This document shows, piece by piece, positions 42,696-52,568 of a DNA stretch of 64,000 bases. The position numbers and the translations under genes were made by a program. The DNA is taken from the NCBI GenBank assembly GCA_016630955.3, contig CM049988.1, positions 2,046,001 to 2,110,000 on the forward strand, given 5' to 3'. The number at the start of each line of letters is the position of its first letter. Within the stretch, counting starts at the first letter, position 1. A model generated the notes under the pieces. The model was not told where the DNA came from. It was given only the letters and a program-made list of their open reading frames with translations, and made no database searches. This stretch comes from Didymella arachidicola. Lineage: Eukaryota > Ascomycota > Dothideomycetes > Pleosporales > Didymellaceae.

Positions 42696-44111
42696 TTATC
42701 CATGATGAGCTGCTGCCGTTGATGTCGCATTCCAGGGATCAAAGTCCACCTCCGGCATGATCTGGTCGCTCAGTGGAACAAGATAAGCAGTTTCGAATTG
42801 CGCCTCGAATCCAGCCGGCCTTGCCCATCGATGCTGAGGGTCGCAAACTCCAAGACGAACGAGGTGTCGGCGTTGAGTGGCACTGTCCTCGAAGCCGTCG
42901 CGGGCATGGACTAGGGCGAGGTTGTTGAAGAGCTGGATATCGCCGACTTTCGAATCGATCTTGATGCACATCTTCTTTGCCAGATCATTTACAGCAGTAA
43001 GAGCGCGTTCCCGTTCGGGCGTCATATAAGCCGGGTGCTTGACAAATGGCGCCCATACCAGTTGCGCGATGACTTGCTCGCCATTGGAGAAGATCACCGG
43101 AGCCTTGACTGGGTCGGCGTGGGGATTCCTGCAGCATAGTAAGCGACATGCTCCTTTGGCCGTTTATGCTTTTCGAACTTACTCTGGCGGTGCAGGCCAA
43201 TCCCAATCCTTTGCCAAGATAGCGAGTACCTCCGGGTCGTTCTCCAGGAGCTCGTTGTAGATGGCCTGAAAGCTAGCGACATATTGTTCGCCGCCGCTGA
43301 CCGCCTTCTCTCGAACGTGCAGGGCGAGGATATCCGCCATAAAGCGGTCGGCGTGAAAGTTCTGCACAGATGAGCTTGGCAGGAGGAATGAGAGGACGAC
43401 AGCTTACCATCTTGTGTGGTTGTTTAGCCGGCTCCAGTTCGCTCTCAGCTACGTCGGCTGGCTTTCCATCTAGAAGAGCGTTACGAATGTGCTCTATCAA
43501 CAATGTCAGTCCATCTGATGTCGCTTTTGACAACAACCGCTTACCTGCAGACATGCCAAGTGGGTTCGTCACGCGCTCTCTACCAATCCAACTCACAATA
43601 CCGGCGTATATGATGAGGTTGTCTTCGTCACTGTAGTTCTTCGGATTCAAACCGCGAAGTACTGCAAATCCTACCCCCTTGTGGAGGCTGTAGCTAACAG
43701 CACGTAGGCGGTTTCCCAGCTCGACGGACAACGGGAATGTGGCAGGTTCCAATAGGTTGGGTTGCAGTCCTAGTTCTACTCACACGTTAGCTGGACATTT
43801 TGAGATGTAAAAGCCATCGATCGCCTACCTTTGAACTTGTGCATCGCGACTTCAAACTCGTTGACATCCTCAAGGCTGAAATTCACCAGATAACTGGACG
43901 TGTGGTTGCCCAAAGTGGACCCGGTCCAGCACATCTCTCCAGATAATCTACCTGGAAAGCCCTTCATGGTCTCGATGAAGGGCGGCTCGGTAAGGGATGG
44001 GTATACGTCTGTTCCCAGACGAGACTTCAGGGCCTTCAAACTGAGGTTTGAGAGTGCACTTGGTCTTTGCTGTCCCCAAAGAGGGGCTGAGAAGCGGCTA
44101 TGAGAGTTCAT
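42696..44111 (-). CDS. TauD/TfdA-type Fe(II)/2-oxoglutarate-dependent dioxygenase
   Basis: Five exons (44111-43829, 43775-43545, 43493-43408, 43361-43183, 43128-42696) give 403 residues. All four introns are 46-54 bp with GT/AG ends, and splicing is needed to keep the frame. The protein belongs to the clavaminate synthase-like superfamily: GVGFAVLRGLNP, then NFHADRF with the metal-binding His203-x-Asp205, and the distal His334 in LVHARDGFED, followed by RRHLVRLGVCDP with the likely 2-oxoglutarate-binding Arg. TRP-rich ILAKDWDWPAPPE sits between. No targeting signal is seen. The substrate is unknown. Such enzymes occur in fungal natural-product and catabolic clusters, which fits the adjacent regulator and the MFS gene on the other side. 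Confidence 0.87.
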
Positions 44112-45411
44112 GTCTCTGGTAAATAGTTCGGCTGCTGAGAGGATATCGAATCTTGACAAAATGAGTATGTGGGTGAATGAGACCAAAGGAACAACGCACC
44201 TTTATAGAAAAACCATCCTTGGTAGCCAAGTTAAAGAGCCACAACAACATAGCAACCGGCCAGGGATTGACCAGTCATCCAAAAGGCAAACAGGAGGTAC
44301 CCATGGCTGTGCGGGGTCCTGCATCATTGCCCTCTGTAGGTCATCTGTTCTTCGTTCCAAAGGTACTGGTACCGTAAGATGTATTAGTATTGTAGTTTAA
44401 CTACCGTTTTATTACATTTTGTACTGCCACGCCGAAAGTGATGCAAGAGAAACAAGGGCGATGATGATACGATGATAGGCTGAGCGGGTGGGTGACCTGC
44501 CTGCGGAGAGACCTAACAGGGTGCTTCTGGTAAGCCTCAGCCTTGGCTGAATGGTTCTAAATGACAAGCTTTTATCTCCTTAGGCCGTCTGCGCCGTAGC
44601 GAATTTGGTAGCTCTTTTCTTGCCTTCTCTTTATGCACACAAGGTATTCATTGTGACCGATCGGAGAATTTGTGCCATGCATGTCACCCAGTACCGCAGC
44701 CCACTTGCAGACAAAATACAATCTGTGCCTGGGCGATTCACGTCTATCACAGACCAGGCCAAAGATGACTCTATGTCTCTCTCATTCCGATGGCTTCACG
44801 CAAGCATCCCAGGACAGTCGATACAACTTCAAACAAGTGAAGCAAGGTGCTAGTAGGCAGCACTGTACAGCGCACCACTTGTGTTGTACACAAAAGCTCA
44901 GAACGGCCACCGGTGGCGCCTCGAAGAGGCCTCCGGGGCGAGAGAAACCCGGTTCAGACTCGAGGCACCACATGCCAACCGTAAGAGCCGCAAAAGTCCT
45001 TGCACGGGACTCTTGACAAGGGCGTCTGGTGCCTAGCAAGTAGAATTAGCGTGAATGATGGGAGGACCAAAGTATCAGGCTCCGAGGCAGTCGAAATTCC
45101 AGCTTAGCCACCGAAGGCCCTGAAAGGGCAAGGGCGTGGGGGGCGCAGCCACCCGGTCAGGACACAACAGCCACACCAGCCGGATGGCCTGGAGGTATCG
45201 TGGCTTCACTCTGGTTTTGAGTCCGTGGTCCAGCTGCAGAGAATGCAGTAAGCTATGCCTTGTGGAGGGATGACAACATCGGACGTGGGGGATGAGAGAT
45301 CTACAACAGCCTAACCGGATCGGCCCTTCTCGAGCGTGTCATATCTAATCAGATTTTTCTCGATTGTAATCACCAACACCATTCATTCTCAGGGTCTCTG
45401 GGCCAAACAAG
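44112..45411. promoter_or_regulatory. Divergent spacer, dioxygenase / MFS transporter
   Basis: The 1.3-kb head-to-head region shows no gene. Small frames at 44605-45039 lack any recognisable content. It should contain both promoters. I see no clear TATA box or paired regulator sites. Confidence 0.45.
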
Positions 45412-46829
45412 ATGAGCAAATACACAATACCGCTCGTCTACTTAACGTCCTTCCTTTTCCTTTTTGGCGAAACCTTGCAGCCCGCACCCCGCATTGCCAT
45501 TTACGAATCCATCGTCTGCCAGCAACACTATGGAACTCCTGGTCCACACGATTGCAAGATTGCGCCCGTACAAGAAGAGCTTGCGTTTCTAGGCGGCATC
45601 GAACGGCTCTCCATAATCATCCCGAGTATCCTCGCTATCCCCTTTGCAGCGCTTGCAGACCGCTACGGGCACTCCTTCATCCTGGCGATTGCTATCTTCG
45701 GCGTATTCCTAGAGGACGGTTGGCCGTTCGTTGTCTGCTGGTTTCCAAATGTGTTTCCTATCCGGTTGATATGGTTGCACTTCTTGTTCAGTTGTGTAGG
45801 CGGAGGGTTCACCGTTGTGGTAACATTGCTGCATGTTATCATTGCAGATGTTGTCAGCGCGGAAGAAAGGACGAAGATCTTCTTCCGTGCGAGAGCAGCG
45901 GGGGTGGGTGCGAGCATTCTTGGCTACGCCGTTGGTGGCGTCTTGATGAAGACGAATGAGTTTCTGCCATGGGCCATTGGACTCGTAGCCTTGGCCCTGG
46001 GAAGTACCACTGCTGCGTTAATTCCAAGAACGACTGTTCAGGAGAGTTCGGATGAGAATGGTGTTAGTCGACGCTGGAGCGTGCAATCTTCGCTCCGAGC
46101 GATGGAAAACACAAGCTCACTGTTGTTGGGTAACAAGCCGGTGCTGATCATGTTGCTGCTTGTATTCGTATGCCAGCTAGGCTTTGATTCGATACCCATG
46201 ATGTTGGCTATCTACGTCTCAAAACGCTATGGCTGGAGTTTCTCAAATGTAAGTGCTCCCACCAACACGTCTCTAACCAAAGTTCTAATCCTATGCAGGC
46301 CAGCTTTCTCACCTCGTTCGAGATGGGTGTCGAATTCTTCGCACTTGCCTTCATGCTGCCAGCTTTAACCTCACGATTACCCACCTCTTTCCAAAGCCGC
46401 ACCACCTTTGCTAAAGACAAAGCTTTTGCTGTGTGGAGCCTTGGTTTCCTCGCAGTGGGCCTTCTTTGCTTGGGTCTTGCCCCTGTCGTCGGCATCGCCA
46501 TTGCCGGCATTGTCATATTGGCTCTTGGATCCGGACAGGACTCGCTCACTCGATCCATGGCTACAGAAATGGTTCGTACCGAGGACATCAGCACGACATA
46601 TTCAGGCATCACTATGCTGCGCGCTATTGGCGGTTCGGTCAGTGGGCCAATGTGCGCCTGGCTCTACAGTATCGGACTCAGACAGCAAGGTGAGGCTTGG
46701 GTTGGTCTGCCATATCTCGTTGCAGGTACACTTTTCGTCCTAGCAACGCTCATGGTTGCATCTGTGCGAAACCCTAAGGAAGATGACGGTGTAGGAGCTG
46801 ATGTGGCCCGCGAGCCTCTGCTGGGCTGA
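45412..46829 (+). CDS. Major facilitator superfamily transporter
   Basis: Exons 45412-46248 and 46299-46829 give 455 residues. The 50-bp intron (GTAAGT...CTAAC...CAG) restores the frame between transmembrane helices 7 and 8. About 12 hydrophobic segments are present. The MFS signature between helices 2 and 3 reads ALADRYGHSF. The N-terminal loop APRIAIYESIVCQQHY...CKIAPVQEELAFLGG is typical of the fungal branch often found beside biosynthetic genes. A cytosolic central loop of about 40 residues separates the two halves. The transported compound is unknown. Export or uptake of the product or substrate of the neighbouring dioxygenase/acetyltransferase is an inference from position. Confidence 0.87.
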
Positions 46830-48145
46830 AGAGAGATACGCGAAATAAACTCATCCTTCGTAGATGCTATAGTATTGTAGATTTATTCGCATAATCCTCA
46901 ACGTATCTATTCCCTCGTAAGCCGGAAACATGCTCTGGTGTGCGCTCGACCCCGACCGCAGGATACTCACGGCGATTGCGTCCTTCACCATTCACGCCGA
47001 CATCCCCCCAAAGCCGACGTTACCGGCCAAGCATCGGGGTCACACCCCCCGAAACGTCCGCTCCACACTCCCGACCTCCACACGAAACTGCCCGAACAGG
47101 AAACTCGTACAAAACCGTTGGAAGCCTTCGGCATTGCGGGGTGAATTGCCCGATTCCTTCGGACTCTTTGCGTCGCCGTTTGTGCGATTGCAGCATCTTG
47201 TGGCCGACTTGTGTGATGTCGGAGTGCTGTCGGCACCGGGGAGTGTGTGGCTTGCCGAGGCCCGCGAGCAGCCTTGCCGAGCGTTCGGCGGAGTGCAGAG
47301 ACACGTACGCAGCGCGCAAATCGTTGACAAATTCGTTGGAAGAGTTCAGTCAGCTTGGTGGATGTCTTATCTGTGGCGCCTGTCTTAATTGCCAAAGTTG
47401 GGGATTCGCGGCTTTCGGCGTGTGCGTCTTTCCATGGGGAGGCGCTAAGCTGAGCCCTGCACGTGGACGGCGCTACTCATGCAGGGTCTCGCTGTGCCTG
47501 ACCGAAACACGAGACGCAAGACCTGTTCACATGCTGTTGTCAACGACAAAATCGCGCTGCTGTCAACTTCGTGCCCATTTTCGCATTGCATACAGCATGA
47601 AGTGACTGCGCGGACAGAGGACGACCGCGCAATGTCAGGGGTCAGTGTGAGGTTGAGCGCTCGGAAGGGGTTTCCGTTCACCGCAACATCCACAGGCCAT
47701 GCAGGGACAAAGGGCCCATCGGTTCGACCGCCTCGTGTCTTATCAGCACTTGAAGCAACTAATCTGGGGAAGATAACGGGGCTTCCTCGGCCTGGCTGTA
47801 TCCGGAACTCAGATGGCAGGGTCAGCCCTCGAAGACAAGGCTGAGTGAGTCAACGGGCTCAAAGGCTGTAGATATAAGTCAGGTCGTGGGCCTTTTAAAC
47901 TTGATACTGTTGTACCCACTGTTCCATCCACATTGTACTATAAGCTGTGGCCAAAGACGCATGCACTGGAAAGCATTGTGAGTAGTCCAAGCTCCCTTCC
48001 TGCGTGCTTGCAGGCGCATGCTCACGACGGACTCTGCATAAACTTAAAGAAGCGGTCAGCTAATATGTATATATAGCATCAATTAAGCACCCAACTACGT
48101 CCGTATCTTCTTTGGCTACCGCTTCTGAATCTGGTCACAATCAAG
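46830..48145. other. Spacer with a multi-frame open GC-rich island
   Basis: No gene is called. Between about 46930 and 47400 several frames stay open on both strands at once (plus 46930-47388 and 46940-47605; minus 46985-47395 and 47020-47330). That fits GC-rich, stop-poor sequence better than real coding. The last 120 bp contain a TATA box for the small gene at 48146. Confidence 0.5.
48068..48145 (+). promoter_or_regulatory. TATA box and leader of the small Cys/Tyr-rich gene
   Basis: TATATATA at 48068-48075 lies 71 bp before the ATG at 48146, and the leader between them is CT-rich. This placement supports the small frame being a transcribed gene. Confidence 0.5.
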
Positions 48146-48370
48146 ATGTGCTCCTACACATATTCCTGGTACTACTGCAATCACGATTACTATATCTGGG
48201 CAAACTCAATCGAAATATGCGCATCTCGTCTTCTCTCCGGTTATTCCTACGACGCCTGGAGCATTGACATGTGCAAGAACCCGACAGTCAAATGCGGTGG
48301 TTTCTCCAACTACTACTGCAGCGAGTGCTCCGAGGACGTCAACCTGGAACTGCAGCTGGATGAGTGGTGA
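48146..48370 (+). CDS. Small Cys/Tyr-rich protein, possible zinc-binding
   Basis: A 74-residue frame starts at ATG 48146 in an A-rich start context (CAAGATG) behind a TATA box. It has seven cysteines (2, 11, 25, 43, 50, 58, 61), a Cys-Asn-His at 11-13, nine or so tyrosines and an acidic C-terminus. There is no signal peptide. The spacing Cys-x-His...Cys...Cys...Cys...Cys-x2-Cys recalls the many small fungal proteins beginning MC-x(5-8)-CxH and ending in a Cys-x2-Cys pair, presumed to bind zinc. I recognise no named family. It is too short to be certain, but promoter placement and cysteine pattern support it. Confidence 0.55.
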   Translation: MCSYTYSWYYCNHDYYIWANSIEICASRLLSGYSYDAWSIDMCKNPTVKCGGFSNYYCSECSEDVNLELQLDEW

Positions 48371-49126
48371 AGCTGCAAGGCGCAGCGGCAGGGGCTGAGA
48401 GGTCAATATTTCGAGGGGAGACAGTGGAATGGCTGGTAAGTCCAGGCCCTCAGTCCAAGGTGAGGAGCATCACGCAGACAGTGTGACGCGGTGTGAAGCA
48501 GGTCTCGAGGTGCAGATAGCTGACCTGTGCCCAGCATTGAGCGGCATCTTTCTCGGTCGAATCACGTCTGTGCTGCGTCGCCATGTCAGCCTCACTTTCG
48601 GATGCTAGGGTACCTACACGGGACTCGGCCGCCTTGTCGTGCGGCTCGACTAGGACTGGGATTGGAGGGACCACGGCGTTTTGCATATTCTGGCGCTGAG
48701 GGGAAGGGGTGGCGTCTCTGATTTGGCGCTTACATGACATTGGCATTTATGAACACTCGTCGTTTGTGGTGGAAAAGCGCGCTAATGTTCAACCAGACGC
48801 GCAGGAGGGTTCCGGAAAACAAGGTCAGCTTGATACCATACGCAATCTGTCCGACGGCCTCTATAAATCTTGCAGTACTCAGGGATTTCGCGACGGACCA
48901 CGTGTAAGCAAACTGCGCAGGGGTACTCTAAGCCAAACGACGTGCGCTGTGGGCACTGTGCTCCTCGATTACAGTATGAAGTATCTCAATTGCCTGCATT
49001 CATTCAGACGTTTACACAGCTGTCTTCATAACGGGCCATGTCGTGTATAGCAGCATAGGTTATAGTCCTTTAGACGCTCCTTTAATTGGATCAATTGCAC
49101 GTGAATTCAATTGGTGCGAGTGCCCA
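48371..49126. other. Spacer, nothing recognised
   Basis: The 756-bp region holds the 3' regions of the small gene and of the thioesterase gene. Short frames (48709-49050) have no content I can identify. Confidence 0.55.
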
Positions 49127-50739
49127 TTACTCTGTAAGGGACTCCGCTGCTCGCTTCGGGCTGATGCTGATTCCCTCCTCCAGAGTACGTCTGACCTGCT
49201 CAGCTCGTCTGCGGGCCTCGAGGTAGTACATAAACTCCTGATATGTTTTAGGCATTACCCTGATGTTCTTTGGTACTGTAGAAGATCAGCATAGTCGCAA
49301 CAAAACCATGCTGTGCCACTTACCGTTAAAGGTGTAATTGAATTGCCCCGTTGGCTTGGAGTGGCCGTGTTCTACGTCTCTGACCTTTGTATCGACTCGG
49401 ATCTGCACGCGTGTGTATTCGCTGTTCTCATCAAACTTCTCCTCAGGCGCACCAATGAGCGGCGGGTCTGTGTAGACTACCTGCGCCGTCATGTATAGTA
49501 TGCTGCCAACAGGCACAGGATTGAGAAAAGTCGAAGGGTCGAGTGATACGAAGGTAGGTCGAGCGTGAGCGAATGCAGCAGCCGTCGTGAACGCGAGTTC
49601 GAATGTCTGTTTGAGAAGGAAACCGCCAAAAATCATGAAGTGGTGTCGATTGCGGTATTGCGGCTGCATAACAGTAGCCGTCTGGAGACGCGTCGTGTCC
49701 ATAAAGTGGAGATTATCGGGCTTGCGCAGGCCATCATGAGGATCTGCAGAGGTCAGCCTGAGCAACGCTCGGTATGGTACATAGGCCACTGACCATGGTA
49801 TTGGAGCTGCTTCTGCCAGAACGCGTGAATAAGATCGCTCTCTGCATCATTCGGTGTGTGTTTTATCAAAGACGTGTTTCTTCGCTCCTTGCGGATCTGC
49901 GAGTTTCGCTCGCCCAGAGCGTATAGCCGCTTTTCTTCTTCCGTTTCCACAATGAGAGCATTGACGTTGACCGGTCTGAAGTACTTATTAGCCATAGGTC
50001 TCCTGGATGCCGCTGTTGTCGTACTTCTTCGTTCCTGGATCCAGAGATACCATTGTGAAAGTGCAGTTGATCAACACATCCGTGTCTTTGACCTCTTCAC
50101 CATCCCTCGGGGCTTTTGCAACCTGCATTGTTATCTCCAGACTGCTTCGACCAGTTGCATATGTAACACGACCAGACAACTGAAGATCACATATTTCGTC
50201 TAGTGGGTGGTGGATCGTGATTCGGTCGCAGGAGGCGGTGACTGTCGTGACGTCTTCACCAGTGTGCTTGTATCTAGAATAGTGTTTAGAGGGTACAGAG
50301 AATCTCACGCAATGCCAAAGGCTTACGCGATGACACCAGACAGCGCGTCAAGATCCATAAAGATGGTGCCTAGGCGAATGTGCCCTGATGAGTTCAGGTA
50401 GGTATCGAGTAGCCACGGGTCCTGGGCCAAAGGCAGTACAACAGAGTGATAGCTGTCGCTCATACGCTTCGGCTTCAGATCGCGATCCTTGGGCACCTCG
50501 GGCTTTCCAGATGGTTTACCAGGCTCTTTGCCCTCACTATGTTGCTTGCGGAACGCCTCCACCCAGGGCGTGCGCACTCGCATGCTGGTGAGCTCACGGA
50601 AGACGCCATCGGTGCGCCTGGTTGAGCTACACGTGAAGGTTCTATGCGTCGCAGAAACCAGAGGTGCATTAATAGGCGCGCAATTGCTTCGGAGCCTCTT
50701 GATGGCGCGCCGCAGCGTGTACCTTGTCGAGCAATTCAT
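49127..50739 (-). CDS. Acyl-CoA thioesterase, ACOT9-like double-hotdog
   Basis: Five exons (50739-50327, 50273-50025, 49975-49794, 49743-49324, 49275-49127) give 470 residues. Introns of 48-53 bp restore SGVIAYKHTG, DPGTKKPVNVNALIVETEEEK, YHDPHDGLRKPDN and NYTFNVPKNIRVMPKTYQEF. Two hotdog domains are present. The first carries GTIFMDLDALSGVIAYKHTG, and the second NRHHFMIFGGFLLKQTFELAF, a segment nearly constant in ACOT9/10-type enzymes. The basic N-terminus (MNCSTRYTLRRAIKRLRSN) is compatible with mitochondrial import, where these enzymes hydrolyse acyl-CoAs. The C-terminus ends in a charged coiled-coil-like helix. Confidence 0.9.
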
Positions 50740-50932
50740 CGCGGTGTTTGTTGTTCGAACTTTTGGGAAGCGACGTCTGAGCTCGCCTACCAGCAATCAC
50801 CGACCCTAGCGTTACCTCGGCCAGCCCCTTCCCGTGCGGTAGCGTCGTACAACCAACACCCTTCTTTCTCAACCCAACACTACATGTCTGTGACTTGCAG
50901 CTACTAGCGTCGTACTTTGATGGCTTATAAGC
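50740..50932. promoter_or_regulatory. Short divergent promoter, thioesterase / unknown gene
   Basis: Only 193 bp separate the two proposed start codons, so the promoters overlap if the plus-strand gene is real. Confidence 0.4.
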
Positions 50933-52568
50933 ATGCGCAGGTCGCTTGAGCTTGGACGAGCAGTGCTGTCGACCTCGACTGCCAATTTCGAGCTTTGGCT
51001 CAAAACTGTGATCACCATCTCACCACAGCAGCGATACACTGACCTAGAGCAACGCGATGCATCCTCAATACTCAGCCTTCTGTCATCCGGTGATGTGTGG
51101 GTGGGTCGTGGGAATGGGCTATACATCGATCTCGACATTACCTTGAGAGGTCAACCTCTCGCTCATGAGCAGCTTCAGCAGCTTTCTGAAGCTATACTAG
51201 AAGCGCCGGTGAGTACATGCGACGTGAGTACACTCTCTGTCGCTCACAAAGTGAATACAGGTATGGTCACAGCTGCACCTTCAGCCTTCAATGCCTTGTG
51301 ACACTACTCATGAGCCGGGAAAATTACGGATTATGATCAGACATACAGACCAAACATCAACACGCGCAGCCAAACAACGCCATCGCGTTCTTTCCAACAT
51401 CTCGGCAACTGATGCACGGCCGCCAGAGGGTGTCCCTGTCTTCTCTCTCGACTCAGTGGGCTTGAGCATGGACGTCTTCGAGATGTTCCCCAAAAGAACT
51501 ACTCCAACAGCTAAGCGACTGAAACCCCTAACGACCAGCAACCAGCAGTCACAATCAGAAGCACAGGATAGCCGGGACATGAACAACGTTGACCAAGAGG
51601 CTTCGGATCCACTTCTTCTGGACCCCGATCATACCAGTCCCTCGCATTTGGCCTCAAGTTTGAAAAGATCACGACCTCGGGTCTCGCCAGCAGAACGGAC
51701 AGTAGGCTCGCCAAGTATCATGCCGAGTAAAACCCTTATTGTCCCGCAGCCGATCTCACGGGTTTGCGACGCTCGAGACACACAGCTCGTCTTTACAGCC
51801 GTCGAGTCTACGAGCATGCAAATACTCGTCGACGGAGCACTGCGACTTTCCGTCCTCAGCAGCATTACTAGCAAGATGTTGCCGGGCATCAAGGTCAAGG
51901 CAAATACCTTCGGGCCAGGTCTCGCAGATCTTGTCCCTACACTGTGGAAGCCGGGCTACCTTCTGGTGAGAGCAACGGAAGTCTAAGGAGAGACGTTTAT
52001 GCTTACATCGCAATAGTCCTTGTCACAGAGATCGAGTCTGTTACCCACCATTAGCAGGTCCCTTTGTCAACCTGAGGCTATAGCATGGGGTACGTCTATG
52101 TCCTTGAAGCAAAAATTGTTAGCGCTGGCAGCTCAACTGCCGCTTCTTCAGCCTCCGGTCCACCTGCAGGGTCAAGAGCCTCCAGGTGTCTTAGACAAGA
52201 GGCGTTTGCTTTCGTCTATCGCCCCCTGCCTTTGGCTACACTTACAGAAACACGTTCCTTGCAAGCAAGCTGCTTCACTACAGTCTTTCGTTGCTACAGG
52301 AGTGAAATCCGTGCATCAATCTGACGACATGCTCGAAGAGATGTCGCAGGAGACAGGACACAATCGCAGATCTAAGCCAGATTATGTCGACCAGAGTCTT
52401 GAGGCTTGCCCTGCAGCCACGGCGGCTTGCGATGGGTTTTCTTCAGAACAGCATCTTTCCAGGGCAGTGGCCACCCCTGAGGAGGCTGATGATGACGAAT
52501 TACTCCTCGGAGCTCAGTGTTTCGAGGCTGCAGATCTTCTCGCTTCCCGCGACACCGATCATTCCTAA
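50933..52568 (+). CDS. Unrecognised protein of about 510 residues
   Basis: Proposed exons 50933-51208, 51261-51965 and 52017-52568. Introns of 52 and 51 bp have canonical ends (GTGAGT...CAG, GTGAGA...TAG), and all joins are phase 0. I do not recognise the family. Residues 1-95 look globular (FELWLKTVITISPQQRY, GDVWVGRGNGLYIDLDI, VWSQLHLQP). The middle is Ser/Pro-rich with SPSHLASSLKRSRPRVSP. A second ordered part lies near residues 270-320 (QILVDGALRLSVLSSITSKM). The C-terminal exon is low in hydrophobic content and acidic at its end. If intron 2 is not removed, the protein stops at 51986. It could be a nuclear protein. The first exon is better supported than the last. Confidence 0.5.
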
